DNA from: Vishniacozyma victoriae | Taxonomy: Eukaryota > Basidiomycota > Tremellomycetes > Tremellales > Bulleribasidiaceae | Assembly: GCA_017654735.1 (NCBI GenBank) | Contig: JADPYG010000088.1 | Span: forward strand, 992,001 to 1,056,000 | Reading direction: 5' to 3' | Length of the DNA: 64,000 nucleotides | Shown here: piece by piece, positions 11,003 through 26,642 of the stretch | Layout: every line of letters starts with the position of its first letter | Position numbering within the stretch: position 1 is the stretch's first letter | The notes under the pieces: generated by a model | Database searches by the model: none | The model's input: the letters and a program-made list of their open reading frames with translations, nothing else | What the model was told of the DNA's origin: nothing | Position numbers and translations under genes: made by a program

Positions 11003-12729
11003 CTAATCATGTAGGAACCCCCTGATAGCCCCTCCAACATTCATAACATCCAACAGGAAGGTATCATGTCCCCAAACCCCACCCAGTTCATAATACGTAA
11101 CATTTTTATTTCCAGCCAATTTCAAAGCATCCGCCAATTCCCTCTGCTGTTCCACAGGGAACAATACATCGGATTGTACACCAAGAACAAGTGCCGGGAT
11201 GTTGGCCAGTCGTTGTAACCCCTGGGCTAGTTCCGGTAAATGAGGTGATTTGGAAGTGGGAATGAATCGTTCATTTCGAACTGGTGGAGCTGGGTGGGTA
11301 GGATCAGCGGGGTCGGTAGGGAGTGGGAATGGTGTATCGGGATAGGCGGCATTATGTTTCTCGGCGAGCGAAGTTAATGCTGGACCGGTCATATCGAATA
11401 AATCCATAGCCTTCGAGAGGTAAATCATCGAGTTGGCGTCGTATGTCAGGCAAAATCGTTCTCCTTGGTGGTCTAGGTATGTTTCGATTAGGAAGTCCGG
11501 TTTGAGTTTCGGGATTCCAGGGTGTCCATCTGGATCACGTTCTTGTTCGGAAAGCATTCTGCGGCCGAATCGTTGTTCCCATTCTGGGCCGGAGCGGTAG
11601 GTGATTGTAGCGATTTCTGATTATCAGCTTAGATTATAAAGGAAAGGTAGAGGGGGACTGACGTCGAGCTAGTTTCATACCGTTGTGAGGGGGTACGCCG
11701 TCGTAGTAGAATCCTCTGTTCCAATTCGGGTCGGCCATAAGTACTGCCTTGTTAGCCATGGCTTTGGGTAGATGGAGCAAAGGGACTTACCGCTCCTCTG
11801 GGCATACCTCATCCCCACACCATTGAGGCCACTTCTACCCGTAGCACTGATACTAGCCACCCGCCCCACCCTCTCCGGAGCAAGGTAAGCCATACTCAAA
11901 CTACTCATTCCACCCATACTACTCCCAATACAGGCATATAGCTTGTCAATCCCCAAATGATCAAGTAAACCCAACTGAGCCCTCATCATATCATGTACAC
12001 TCAACAAAGGGAACCTAGTTGCCCATCGTACATTCTCCTCCAAATCACCTCCTGGGTACGGACTAGATGGGCCGGTTGAACCGAAACATCCCCCAAGAAC
12101 ATTTGTACAGATAACATAGAATTTGTTCGTATCGATTGATTTTCCAGGTCCGACGAAATCTTCCCACCAACCTGCTTTTGAGGATGTAGCGGAGGATACC
12201 TCATTTCCTTTCGATGCGACGTGGGAAGAAGCTGATAGACCTGTATGGAGGATTATAGCGTTTGATCGGTCTGCGTTAAGGGTACCCCATGTTTCGTAGG
12301 CTATTTCGTATTTAGGTAATGGGTTGTTCGAGTATAGTAGAGGGAGTGGGTTTGGACATTGCCAATGTAGTGTAGCTGGTGGGGGCTGGTCATCAGTACT
12401 ACTCCATAGTATAAATCAAAGAGGTGACATACCACATAACAAGCTTCCGCATCCCCTTCTTTAGCTTCTACATCCTCTACAGCCTTTTGTTTCCCTTTAT
12501 CATTCTTATACGATCCTCCTAGTCCAAATCCACCAGGATTGTAAATAGGTTGACGCCTAGGAGGTAATTGGGGAGTTTGTGGTGGTTGGAATGATTGCTG
12601 GAATGGAGGTGGGACGTCGTGGTGTAAATTAGCTAAATGTGGTTTGGGTGCTTTCCATGTTGGTTTAGCTGATGCTGTAACATGTGAAGGGAGGTGTAGA
12701 CTGCGTGGTAGTGGTGCTCTGGGAGGCAT
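11003..12729 (-). CDS. MET2: Homoserine O-acetyltransferase
   Basis: Transfers acetyl from acetyl-CoA to homoserine, the first committed step to methionine in fungi. Alpha/beta-hydrolase fold. Visible motifs: [61 protein letters not shown], then the nucleophile elbow [10 protein letters not shown], the acid in [11 protein letters not shown] and the catalytic His in [12 protein letters not shown]. The C-terminus is [11 protein letters not shown]. Three introns. The N-terminal 90 residues ([14 protein letters not shown], then Pro/Gln-rich, then charged) precede the conserved fold and may act in targeting. The ATG at 12729 is the first in frame. It is convergent with the BRCA2 homologue (240 bp between stops) and its start lies 190 bp from the VMA1 stop. 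Confidence 0.93.
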
Positions 12730-12919
12730 CTTGTATTGAGTAGTACTGAGTAATGCATACTGATTGACGGGTAAGAGTATATCTTATAGCCAGAATGACG
12801 TGAAATCGATGGCGACATCATTTCCGAATTCGCGGCTACTCTCAGATGTACGTTTATGCTTAGTGATACAATCATTCTCGTCATACAAATGCATAAGGAA
12901 CACTTCTAAATCACACCAA

Positions 12920-15609
<2,690 letters not shown>

Positions 15610-15964
15610 CTTGGGCCGATCTTATGGTGATTCGAGAAGTAGTACAAGGGGTTCAGATCCGTTGCGATGGGATACTGAGTAGTCTGTATGGTTATATACC
15701 CCTAGTATATGAGGTGTATGCGGTATAGATATGGATGTATAGGATGACGACCCGGTCCTCTTGACCGGAATGAGGTGTGGGAGGAGTGACAAGGGGGGAA
15801 TGACGTGTTATTTGATGCCAATACCCTCCACTCACTCACGTATGCGCGTAAGAGTGTCTGTTGAATACATCATATCCCCTCTGTCAATCATCGATATACA
15901 ACCAGTAGAACACTGGGACTATAGGATATCACTACAGAACAGCTAATACAGTCTAAACATCATA
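15610..15964. other. Divergent promoter region, VMA1 / RPT1
   Basis: 355 bp between start codons. It contains the VMA1-side TATATAA (15692-15698, minus strand). No other gene or repeat seen. Confidence 0.5.
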
Positions 15965-17916
<1,952 letters not shown>

Positions 17917-18237
17917 GCGGCATTGGGGCGGTAGTGGTGCAGATACAGTAGCATTTGTGATGATATATGTGACGAACGCTTGTGGCTCTTCGAGGGCTTA
18001 CCCATCACTAAGCCCTGCCCAGCTTGCAAGAAAGTGAGCTGATTTCAGAGGAACATGACTGATGAGCTCGGCAAGCATAGAGTGATGTTGCATGTATGGA
18101 TATTATAGACATTATTCATAGACATCGTTAAGCTGACATAAATTGATAAATCACTATATAGACCTAGCTCGTCGTGTATCTTGCAGTCGTGTATTTCACC
18201 TCCCTATACCTTCATGTATCGCCTCCCTATTCTGCCC
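17917..18237. other. Convergent intergenic region, RPT1 / P450
   Basis: 321 bp between two stop codons. It should hold both 3' UTRs and polyadenylation sites. No gene, hairpin or repeat that I can support. Confidence 0.4.
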
Positions 18238-20331
18238 TCACCTCTTCTCAAGCTTGAGTGCAAACTTGGGAGGCCTCAAATTCAACTCCTCCGAACCCTT
18301 CAATACCCTCTTTACCATCTCATCCCTCCCCTCACCCTCTTGCGGTACATGGCTCATCCTAAATTCCTTACACATAACCCCAATGACAGTAATCATTTCA
18401 ATCTCAGCCATTCTCTTTCCAATACAAACCCTAACACCCATTGAAAATCCCGAAAAGTTGTTTACTCCCATATCGGTTTTGGTGATCCATCGCATCGGAT
18501 TGAATGTCTCTGAGTTGGAATAAGCGAATGGGTTGCGGGAACATGCTGGAGAATCGATTATTAGGTGAGAACCGGCTTTGATTGTTCGTATATGATGTGA
18601 GATGATGCCATCGTCAGTCCAGGTTGTATAAGGGATAACGGTATCCTCAGCAAGGAGTTTAGGGAGGGTCATGACGAGATCTCGAAGTCGTAGGGATTCG
18701 TATATCACAGCGAGGGTCAATGGGAGGTTTGGCATATCCTGGTATGCTGCTTTATCAGCTTGTAGTCGAGATCAACCAGGAAAAAAGACTTACAAGGCCA
18801 GTTGTCTCCGCAGAGATCGGTGATTTCCTTGGCTATTGCATCTTGCCACTCGGGGTATACAGCAAGGAAATCAAGTGTCCAAGCCAAAGTATGGCCGGAG
18901 GTCTCGTGTCCAGCGCTATTGATCAGTTTTAGTCGCTAGTACCCGAAAATCGTCCTGGGTGCGAGGTAGACTGACACGATAAATATCCCTGATCATTAGC
19001 TATCATATTTGAATACTGGATGGAAACTCACAGATATTAGCTATAATCTCTTGAAAACTCAATCCAACCTTCCTATCCCCCTTTGCTTCATCTTCTGTAT
19101 CAATCTGCGAACTGACGATAGCTCCAAGTATATCAGATGGTGGAGTTAGTTTTACACCTTGAGCTGAGTGGAGTCGGATAGATTCGATTTCGGATCGTTT
19201 GGCGTTTACTACTGAATGGAAATGATGGAGGAGGGATCGTTGGGCTTTTCCTAGGTAACGAACACTACCTTTAGCATCTTCCTACTTGTTTGAGCGACGG
19301 GGAATTACCTGGCTAGGGGGAACCATTCTAATATCCACTGATTGTTAGGTGATGAAAATGGAAGGTCACTTACGAGCGGGACTAGGAGTTGTGGGATCAA
19401 GCTGTTTTCGACGGTAATGAGGGCTTCTTCGAATGGTACTACTCGTCAGTCCAGTAAATTCCTGTGATGCTTCGCTCGGACGTACAGATCTTGCCATCCG
19501 TCTTTGGGATGGTCCAGGGGATATTCATTCCGAAACCAGCTGATCCAATGACGAGTAGTGTGAGCTATTGTCAGCCATGATCAATCCTCAAAGAGAATGG
19601 GCATACCTTGATCATCATCTCCCTAGTATCTTCAAACATACCCCCATCCTCCAATCCCTCCTGTTTGATCATAGTACTCAACGCCTCAACCATCCCAGTA
19701 TAAGCAGTTTCCATAATAGTCTCATTAAAACAACCCTTAACCACATTCTTGTGCCTCCTATGTTCCTCCCCAGTCTGTGTTGAAATGATCTGAGATCCAA
19801 AGATATTAATGGCGACGTATCGGAACATTTTCGTTGGTCTCAAGAAGATTGACCCTTTTGAGGATATGGAGGTAGCGAGTGTAGGTGAGGAAGTTACGTA
19901 GACTGCATAAGAGGGAGTTGTTAGTTGTGTACATGCGAATAAATCGGATTTGTAGTGTGCGTATTCTGTCGTCAGCCATTCTGTTCGTGGAAGGACCCAC
20001 TTTGCCAGGGATCATCGATTGTCAATTTGGAGGTAGGGCAGATGAAGGGGATATGAGGTAATTTGGATCGATGACCAGCTTCAAATAATTCAATAGCAGA
20101 GTGAATGACTGGGAGACCGGATACTTGCTGTCTGGTCAGCTCTCTTCGTATCGCTCTCGGTGGGAGCGTATCGGTTGGAAGAACACTCACTCGTCGAATA
20201 GAGATATATTGCCAGAGGTAATTGAGGCATACCAATGTCAAAACCACCATACCCGCAATCACCCCGTACCTACCAAACAACCCAGATGGGTTGATTGAGC
20301 CCTCGATGATAGAATGAATAAAGCTCGACAT
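18238..20331 (-). CDS. Cytochrome P450, ER-anchored
   Basis: Heme monooxygenase. The N-terminus (MSSFIHSIIEGSINPSGLFG) leads into a membrane anchor (VIAGMVVLTLVCLNYLW). Other segments: DDPWQ, KYAHYKSDLFA, FRYVAINIFGSQIISTQTGE with EEHRRHKNVVKGCFNETIME (C-helix WxxxR-like region, here EHRRH), IYESLRLRDL (ExxR of the K helix), FNPMRWI, and the heme loop FSGFSMGVRVCIGKRMAEIE with the Cys ligand. Around ten introns. The CYP family cannot be fixed by eye, and no substrate should be inferred. A TATAAAG lies on this strand at 20402-20396, about 65 bp before the ATG. Convergent with RPT1, divergent from RRP1. Confidence 0.85.
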
Positions 20332-20875
20332 ATTGTATCCTAAGTGTCAATGTGAGTGATCACTTAAGAGAAAGGATTGGTGACCATGAGTGGAGCTTTA
20401 TATCCCTTTTCACTGCTACGTCTCATGCTGTGTCAGGGATTTCGAAATCAGAGGCACAGAAGAAACGTTCTCAAGATAATGGGTACTTTAGCTTGTTGTC
20501 TAGTGACACGCTCGGGCTTGCGATACGTTTCACACCGAGGCGCCCGGAGCAAGGGGCGTTTTCCGAAAGGACCTCCTTGGTTTAGGTTAAGAAGGTAAGA
20601 CCTATGTTAGCTTAGGGTTTCAATTCGATTTCGATTTCCCGAACGTGCCATCCAATCTCCTATACTTCTTCTGTGTGTACTCTATCCTTAGAATCGGAAA
20701 TAGCTTCAGAGTCGTTGTATTGACGAAATCAAAGGATACCTCTTTGTACTTTGTCCTTTAGGGCGGAGTAGTGTGTTTACGTAAGTTGATTTTAGCGGGA
20801 CTAGAATTTTGAATGAATTGCACGTCTATTTCATTCTGAGCTATACAATCAACCTGCCAATATACACTATTCAAG
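20332..20875. other. Divergent promoter region, P450 / RRP1
   Basis: 544 bp between start codons. The P450 side has a TATAAAG (20396-20402, minus strand). A GC-rich inverted stretch (AGGCGCCCGGAGCAAGGGGCG, around 20537) is in the middle. No gene recognised. Confidence 0.45.
20396..20402 (-). promoter_or_regulatory. TATA-like element of the P450 gene
   Basis: TATAAAG read on the minus strand, about 65 bp upstream of the P450 ATG at 20331. The distance matches those at the MFS and multicopper-oxidase genes in this window. Confidence 0.45.
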
Positions 20876-22136
20876 ATGCCTGCAGCAATCAACAAACCTA
20901 GAAACAAGGGTAAAGCCCGTGCTGAACCATATGATACTTCCAAAGAGACAGCTTCGATGCCTCTTGGAAAACAATTAGCTCATACCGGTAAGCTCCCTAT
21001 TTCGCTACAAGTAAAGATACTGATGGGTAGATAAGAAAGTCCGTGATAGGGCCATTGGGAATCTCACTGCTTTCCTTTCTCGTGGACAGGAAGGGGAATC
21101 ATCGAGTCTATATTCACCATTGTCAGATGCGGAAATGGCGAAATTGTGGAAAGGGCTTTTCTACTGTTTGTCCATTATCTCTAAAGATTGATTGTAGCTG
21201 ATATAAGGCTTTTGGATGTCTGATAAACCATTGGTACAACAGCGATTAGCTGCTGATCTCGCCGAGCTGTTGTTATTGATTCAGCCGGCCGAGGAGGACG
21301 CTAGGTTGGAAGCTGCTCTTGGGTTCTTGGCTGGATTTTGGGAATCTATGGTCAGGGAATGGAATGGTGTCGATAGGTTGAGGTCAGTCTATGTTCTATT
21401 CACTCTCAGCCTGCTTCCTCAATGAAGACTGGCTCTACAAAAGGATTCAAGAGCTGACAGTATAGACAGGACAAATTCTACATGCTCATGAGACGTTATG
21501 TGAATGCTACATTCCGATTACTAGCCCGAGAGGAATGGAGTGAGGAATCAATAGATGCAGTCAACAGGATCTTGACAGATGATAGTGGACCCTTATCGTA
21601 AGTTTTCTGTTGCGCGATGGATCGAGTACTAATGTGTAGGTGGGAGAATAAGAGGGTACCTATGTCTCTGTCGACCCATTTGGCGGATATCTACCTCGAG
21701 GAGTTGGAGAAAGTGCTCGCCTTAGAGGCCGACTCTGACGTATGTGGTTTGCCACGCCGAGAGGTATAATACTGACAGACAGATCCAATGCCCCCTCGTC
21801 TCCCTTCTCCAACCATTCGCTACCCTCCTATGTCGTACGCCCACCCCGACCGTACACACCAAACTCCTTTCATCAGTCTACAAACCAATCATCTCGTCCC
21901 TCACCATCGCATTAGCTCCAAACCAAACTACCGACTACCCAAATATCGTCTCCGGATCGTGCGTTGATGATGAGGGATCAGAGCAGACTGCAAGCCCTGG
22001 TCAATTGAGGAATGCTTTATTGAAGAGTCTGTTTATCACTGCTGCCGAGACCGAGAGTGTGGAGAGCAATAGGAGAAAGGTATACAATTACTGGCGAGAG
22101 GAAGGTGGGGATGATGATGAAGAAGACGAGGAGTAG
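20876..22136 (+). CDS. RRP1: Ribosomal RNA processing protein 1 (Nop52 family)
   Basis: Nucleolar factor for maturation of the 27S pre-rRNA to 25S and 5.8S rRNA. The spliced protein starts MPAAINKPRNKGKARAEPYD and continues LGKQLAHTDKKVRDRAIGNL, LSDAEMAKLWKGLFYCFWMS, DKPLVQQRLAADLAELLLLI, FLAGFWESMVREWNGVDRLR and DKFYMLMRRYVNATFRLL, the typical Nop52 order. Later parts are SLSTHLADIYLEELEKVLAL and LLKSLFITAAETESVESNRR. It ends with an acidic GGDDDEEDEE. Five introns. The 120 bp to the next stop (TIM13) hold only 3' UTRs. Confidence 0.9.
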
Positions 22137-22256
22137 TGGCGGGAACGACAAAGACGTGAGGGAGTGGATTCAGGAAGATGATGATTTATGTTGTATGCAT
22201 GAGATGTGTTTGATACAGTCTTTTCCTCTGCTCCTATTATTCGTTATCCTTTGCGC

Positions 22257-22764
22257 CTATAGCATAGGTCCACCACCTCCAGCTCCACGTTCTCTTGTCA
22301 CTCGGGCAACATAGGATTTTGAGACCTGGTCAAAAGCAGCCATGTACAGTGTCATGCACTGGGACAAGCAACGCTATCAATCAGTTCCAGTCATACATCA
22401 TTATTTAAGCTGTACATACCTCATCAGAACCGGTTAAAGATGTCTGAGGCTGCTTGACGCATTTCTCGAAACACTGTCCATTAGTTTAAACCAAATGACT
22501 GAGGGTGGTCGTACGTTGTCATTGATCTTGTTGATGAGCTGCTGGGCGTTTGCTACTGCCAACTGGATTGTTAAATCCAATCAATACTCAACCTGGCTTT
22601 GTGGCCTGCGGTAATGGCAATCGCTTACCTCCTGAACGATCGATTGCTTCATCTGTTCCTTTCGGGCGGTCATGTCTGTTTCATTAGCTTCTGGGCGACA
22701 CGAGTGTGGCAGCTGATATACCATTTGACGAGCTTGCTGCTCCTGATCCGAATAGAGAAGACAT
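22257..22764 (-). CDS. TIM13: Mitochondrial intermembrane-space chaperone Tim13
   Basis: Small Tim that, with Tim8, carries hydrophobic precursors across the intermembrane space. Spliced protein of about 90 residues: MSSLFGSGAASSSN, DMTARKEQMKQSIVQELAVA, NAQQLINKINDNCFEKCV, KQPQTSLTGSDERCLSQC, MTLYMAAFDQVSKSYVARVT and RERGAGGGGPML. The twin CX3C pair (CFEKC and CLSQC) is complete when the last intron uses the TGATTGATAG acceptor. Four introns. The start MSSLFGSG resembles yeast Tim13. Divergent from LTV1. Confidence 0.88.
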
Positions 22765-22946
22765 CTTGTATGCTTGTTACTGGTTCTAGTAAAGTTAAGG
22801 ATATATAGAAGATTGATATCGAAGTTGTAACTTTTGATCTCTACTCTAGGTTAATCTAGTGGCGATAACGGAATCAAAATTTCTAATTCAATCATGTCCA
22901 CCTGTTAGTCTACTATACATCATATATACTTGTACATATATCACAA

Positions 22947-24905
22947 ATGGCACCCAAGAAATCAATCTACAGACGCGATGGTGCACAACATTTCCAATTG
23001 GTTCATCGATCTCAGAGGGATCCGTTGATCAATGATTCAGAAGCTGGGCAGCAGGTCCTGAAACCTGTTGGAAGACCTAATGACCGCAAGGTGGGTCCAT
23101 TACCAAGGGAATATCGAGCTGATTTCAAGGCGTACACATTATCCGAACTCGAGCAGTCGATCGACAAAGACCGTATGCGAAAGAATGAGGGTGAAGCAGC
23201 ACTGTATGGAATCACATACGATGATTCATCTTACGATTACATGTCGCATCTTCGAACTCTTAATGAACCGGGAGGAGGAGAAGTGGTATTACTTCCAGCA
23301 CCAAAAGGGTCCGGGGTCGCCAAAGGGATGAAACCTGATCGAAAGGGTAAAGGAAAGGCGGACGATATATTTGGATTACCGCAAGATATGTTTGCGAGTA
23401 AAGATGAAATGACGATGAAGGAAGTTTACGAGAGTGCTCAGAATATCCCTGATGAGTTGAAGGGATTACAGCCGGATATGGATCCTCATCTTCGTCAAGT
23501 CCTAGAAGCGCTAGAGGATGACGCATTCGTAGATGGAGAAGGGGAGGATATATTCGACGAGTTACTAGGTGGAGGTGAGAAAGAGGATGGGGAGGAAGCC
23601 GAGGAATTCGATTTTGAAGAATGGGGTGTGGATGAAGGGGAATACGAGGAGGAAGGTGAGGAGAGAGAACAAGGGGAAGAAAGTTGGGAAGATCGATTTA
23701 AAGCTTTCAAAGCTCAACAGAAATCTGGAGATGTCGTACCCGCAGACGAATCCGAAGTGGATGTTGCCGACCGATCCGAAATGGCTGATACGATTGGTTC
23801 TTTATCGAATATGACGGATCTGATGGTCATTGGTGGAAAGAGGAGGAGAGGAAAGAGGGGACCTAGTGATGCTACTGGAATGAGTATGAGTAGTTCCAGT
23901 ATGTTTAGGAATCAGGGACTAAGGGATCTGGACGAGAGATTCGATAAGGTAAGCTAAATCATTCCTCCTCAATTGGGTCAAGCTGATGGATAGCTCGAGA
24001 AAGAATACGAGATTCAGGACGACGACGAATTCCCAGATGACGATGATGTCTCTCTAGCCCCATCATTCATGTCATCCTCATCAAGAGTCTCACTCATGTC
24101 GCACGCATCCTCGATTCCAGAAGTCTCGAGGGAAGATTTCGACAATATCCTGGACGATTTCCTAGAGAAATACGAAGTAGTAGGATCCAAGTACCGCCCC
24201 GCACTCGGTGGAACTGGATTGACAGGTGTTGAGAAATTAGCAGTACTCCGAGCGGCTGTTGACGACGAAGTCGAGGGATTGGGTAAGGAGGAGAACACCA
24301 GGAGGATCTTGGAGTTTGAAAGGATGGAACGTGGGGTCAAAGCTCCAAAAGAGAAGAGGGAGAGGGTCAAAGATGAAGGTAATGATGAGGAGAAATGGGA
24401 TGTCGAGTCTATACTCTGTACGTCCCCCTTAAGCACTCGTCAGGTGAAGCTGACGGAAAGCAACGTATACGAATACAGAGAACCACCCTGGAGTCATTAG
24501 GACGAAAACAGCGGCAGAAAAGAGAAGACAGATGGAGAGAGCTGCAAAGGCTGAAGCTGCTCAACGGGCACCGGTGGTCGAGGAGGAGGACGATTCCGGC
24601 TCAGAGACAGAGAGGGAGGAAGATTACCGTACGACCGTCAGCCGACCTAAAGGCGAGAGTGCAGAGGATAGGAAGGCGAGGAAAGCGTCCGTCAAAGCTG
24701 AGCGATCGGTACGTCTCTCTCCCATATCTAGAGGTACAGGAAGAATGATGCTGATAAACAGGCCCGACGAGCCGAGAAGAAAGCTTCCACCACGACCTTT
24801 TCGACAGAGAGGAAGAAACAGCTTGATAGTCACAAGAAGCTTGTCTCGAATGGTCGTGCAGCTGATATGGCTGCTGGTACCCGAGGAGTTATTTCGTTGA
24901 GCTAG
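22947..24905 (+). CDS. LTV1: LTV1 ribosome biogenesis / 40S export factor
   Basis: Assembly factor for pre-40S subunits that binds near Rps3 and leaves after phosphorylation. Start MAPKKSIYRRDGAQHFQLVH followed by RSQRDPLINDSEAGQQVL is the Ltv1 signature. Next come DPHLRQVLEALEDDAFVD and DIFDELLGGGEKEDGEEAEE, then an acidic region, SREDFDNILDDFLEKYEVVG and ENTRRILEFERMERG. The basic helical C-terminus contains TKTAAEKRRQMERAAK, EDRKARKASVKAERSARRAE and KQLDSHKKLVSNGRAADMAA. Three introns; the last but one uses the acceptor before CAACGTATACG, restoring STYTNTENHPGVIRT. Confidence 0.9.
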
Positions 24906-25306
24906 GTGGTGTGGTAGACAGAGTGTTTACTAAGATCTTTTGGTGTCTCATGACTGTTGTGTAGTATTCTATCTCATGCATTGGCTGCTTCATGCATTGG
25001 TCGCTTCATGCATTCTACTTGTAGTCACGGTGGACAAGTGATCGGCTATGACCGACAATAACCGCTCGCGTCGGCGATAATTTCAGTCTACCTATCGGAG
25101 TTAAACCGCCACTCTCATTACTCGCACCAACCGGATCTCAATTCAAGTGCCACACCCTCTCTGCACGTTTATATTACCGGTCCCTGAGTGGTTAGCTCTG
25201 ATTCTTTGCCATTCGCTGTCACGCCACCTATACTGAGATATCCTATATACATACACACTCTACAAACCTCCTACCTACCTCTCATACACTCGATAACCTA
25301 TTCAAT
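24906..25306. other. Intergenic region LTV1 / RPS27
   Basis: 401 bp. The LTV1 3' part holds a short tandem repeat (24974-25016). The rest is the RPS27 promoter, with a pyrimidine-rich stretch (CTACCTACCTCTC) just before the start codon. No RNA gene recognised. Confidence 0.5.
24974..25016 (+). repeat. 16-bp tandem repeat, 2.7 copies
   Basis: TCATGCATTGG[CT][TC]GCT at 24974-24989 and 24990-25005, followed by a partial copy to 25016. The GCATGC-like palindromic core recurs each time. It lies just downstream of the LTV1 stop. Confidence 0.8.
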
Positions 25307-26179
25307 ATGGTAAGTCGCACGATTGCTGTGGAACAGGCAGGAAAATATGGCATGGCATGGGATTGAATGGCGGCGACAACTGGCGACTACGAAAGATCGA
25401 TCGACTGGACAACACAATACGGCTATGGTGGAATTGGATGGGGATATGAGTGTCGGAAGGAGGCGCGGCTGCGAAGTGCGAGCTCGAGGGAATCGAGGTG
25501 AATGGAAGAGGTTTAATGAGTTTTGGAACATTGGGGATATCGGCAGAACAGTCAATTCTGGCCTCGCGTGCAAGGGATTTCAAGGCTCCCGATCTAGGCC
25601 TCCCCGTTCGAATACCCACACGCCGATTCGTGCGATTCGCCATTTCCACGCAAAACCGACAGCTCAAATCCATCCATGTCATGCCAACCTGCCTGATCAC
25701 TTGCCATCGCTCCACAGCGTGTATCAACGTACATCAACTAACATACAGGTCCTAGCTGTTGATCTCCTAAACCGACCCGCTGAGGTTGAGGCCCGAACCC
25801 ACAAGCTCAAGAAGGTTGTGCCCGAGCCCAACTCTTTCTTCATGGATGTCAAGTGCCCAGGATGTTTCCAGATCACGTACGTCAATTCTGCGGGAACCGA
25901 AAGATTCTCCCGTGCATAACGCTGCACATGTGCTGATCTTCAGCACCGTCTTCTCCCACGCTTCCACCGTCGTCCAGTGCGGATCCTGCGCTACTGTCCT
26001 ATGCCAGCCCACCGGTGGTAAGGCTAAGTTGACCGAGGGTGAGTTATAATTTCATCATTCCACCATTCATCGAAGAGTCATCATGTCAATGACGTCCCCG
26101 ACTTTCGATGCGCCGTCTTATGCATCTACATCCTGTCCAGCGCTAATAAACAGGATGCTCTTTCCGACGAAAGAACTAG
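25307..26179 (+). CDS. RPS27: 40S ribosomal protein eS27
   Basis: Small-subunit zinc-ribbon protein. Spliced: M, then [80 protein letters not shown] and KN. The four zinc cysteines are CPGC and CGSC. The first coding exon is just the ATG (25307-25309), followed by a 437-440-nt intron, long for this genome; two further introns follow, and the last exon is short (GCSFRRKN). Long introns in ribosomal protein genes often host snoRNAs, but I found no convincing C/D or H/ACA boxes here. Confidence 0.95.
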
Positions 26180-26642
26180 GTTTTTACACCCAAAATTAAA
26201 ATCTGTTCGTTTTCCGGTCCGGTCTTTGCATTATTCTCCATATGTCTCCCAGCAATAGGGCACGACTTTGTACGCTAGGATGAAGGCGATGGATGCATCC
26301 ATACACACTGCTGTGATTCTGTTGACTGACCTCACGCACCACGACCCACAAATGATATTAACCAGAATCATGGAGTTGGTGCCGTAACTGTGATGCTGCA
26401 TTCTGTCCTTCCTGCGTCCTTTGCCTACACCGGCTTTCTCACTTTATCTTTCAGCACTCCCTGTGATGTGTATCCTCATCAACTGATTGTTGTGGCCCAT
26501 AACCTAGTTCGCTATACTTGGCGTCCGGCAAAACGCTGACGAATTGAGCGGCAAGGTTTCTATTTTCTGCCTCCACTTGACAAGACCACCTCGTCATAAT
26601 CAACTGCATGGTCTATTTCACTATTCTTATACAGTATACACA
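26180..26642. other. Intergenic region RPS27 / AIM25-like
   Basis: 463 bp between two genes on the same strand. It should contain the RPS27 3' UTR and the scramblase promoter. I see no tRNA, snoRNA boxes or repeat that I could defend. Confidence 0.4.

Noticed and set aside
22330..22400. Tim13 with a broken second CX3C motif (C to Y)
   Set aside because: This came from choosing the downstream acceptor; the TGATTGATAG acceptor gives CLSQC and a normal protein.
25590..25640. tRNA-like B-box (CCGTTCGAATACCC) in the RPS27 intron
   Set aside because: No A box, acceptor stem or cloverleaf can be formed around it.
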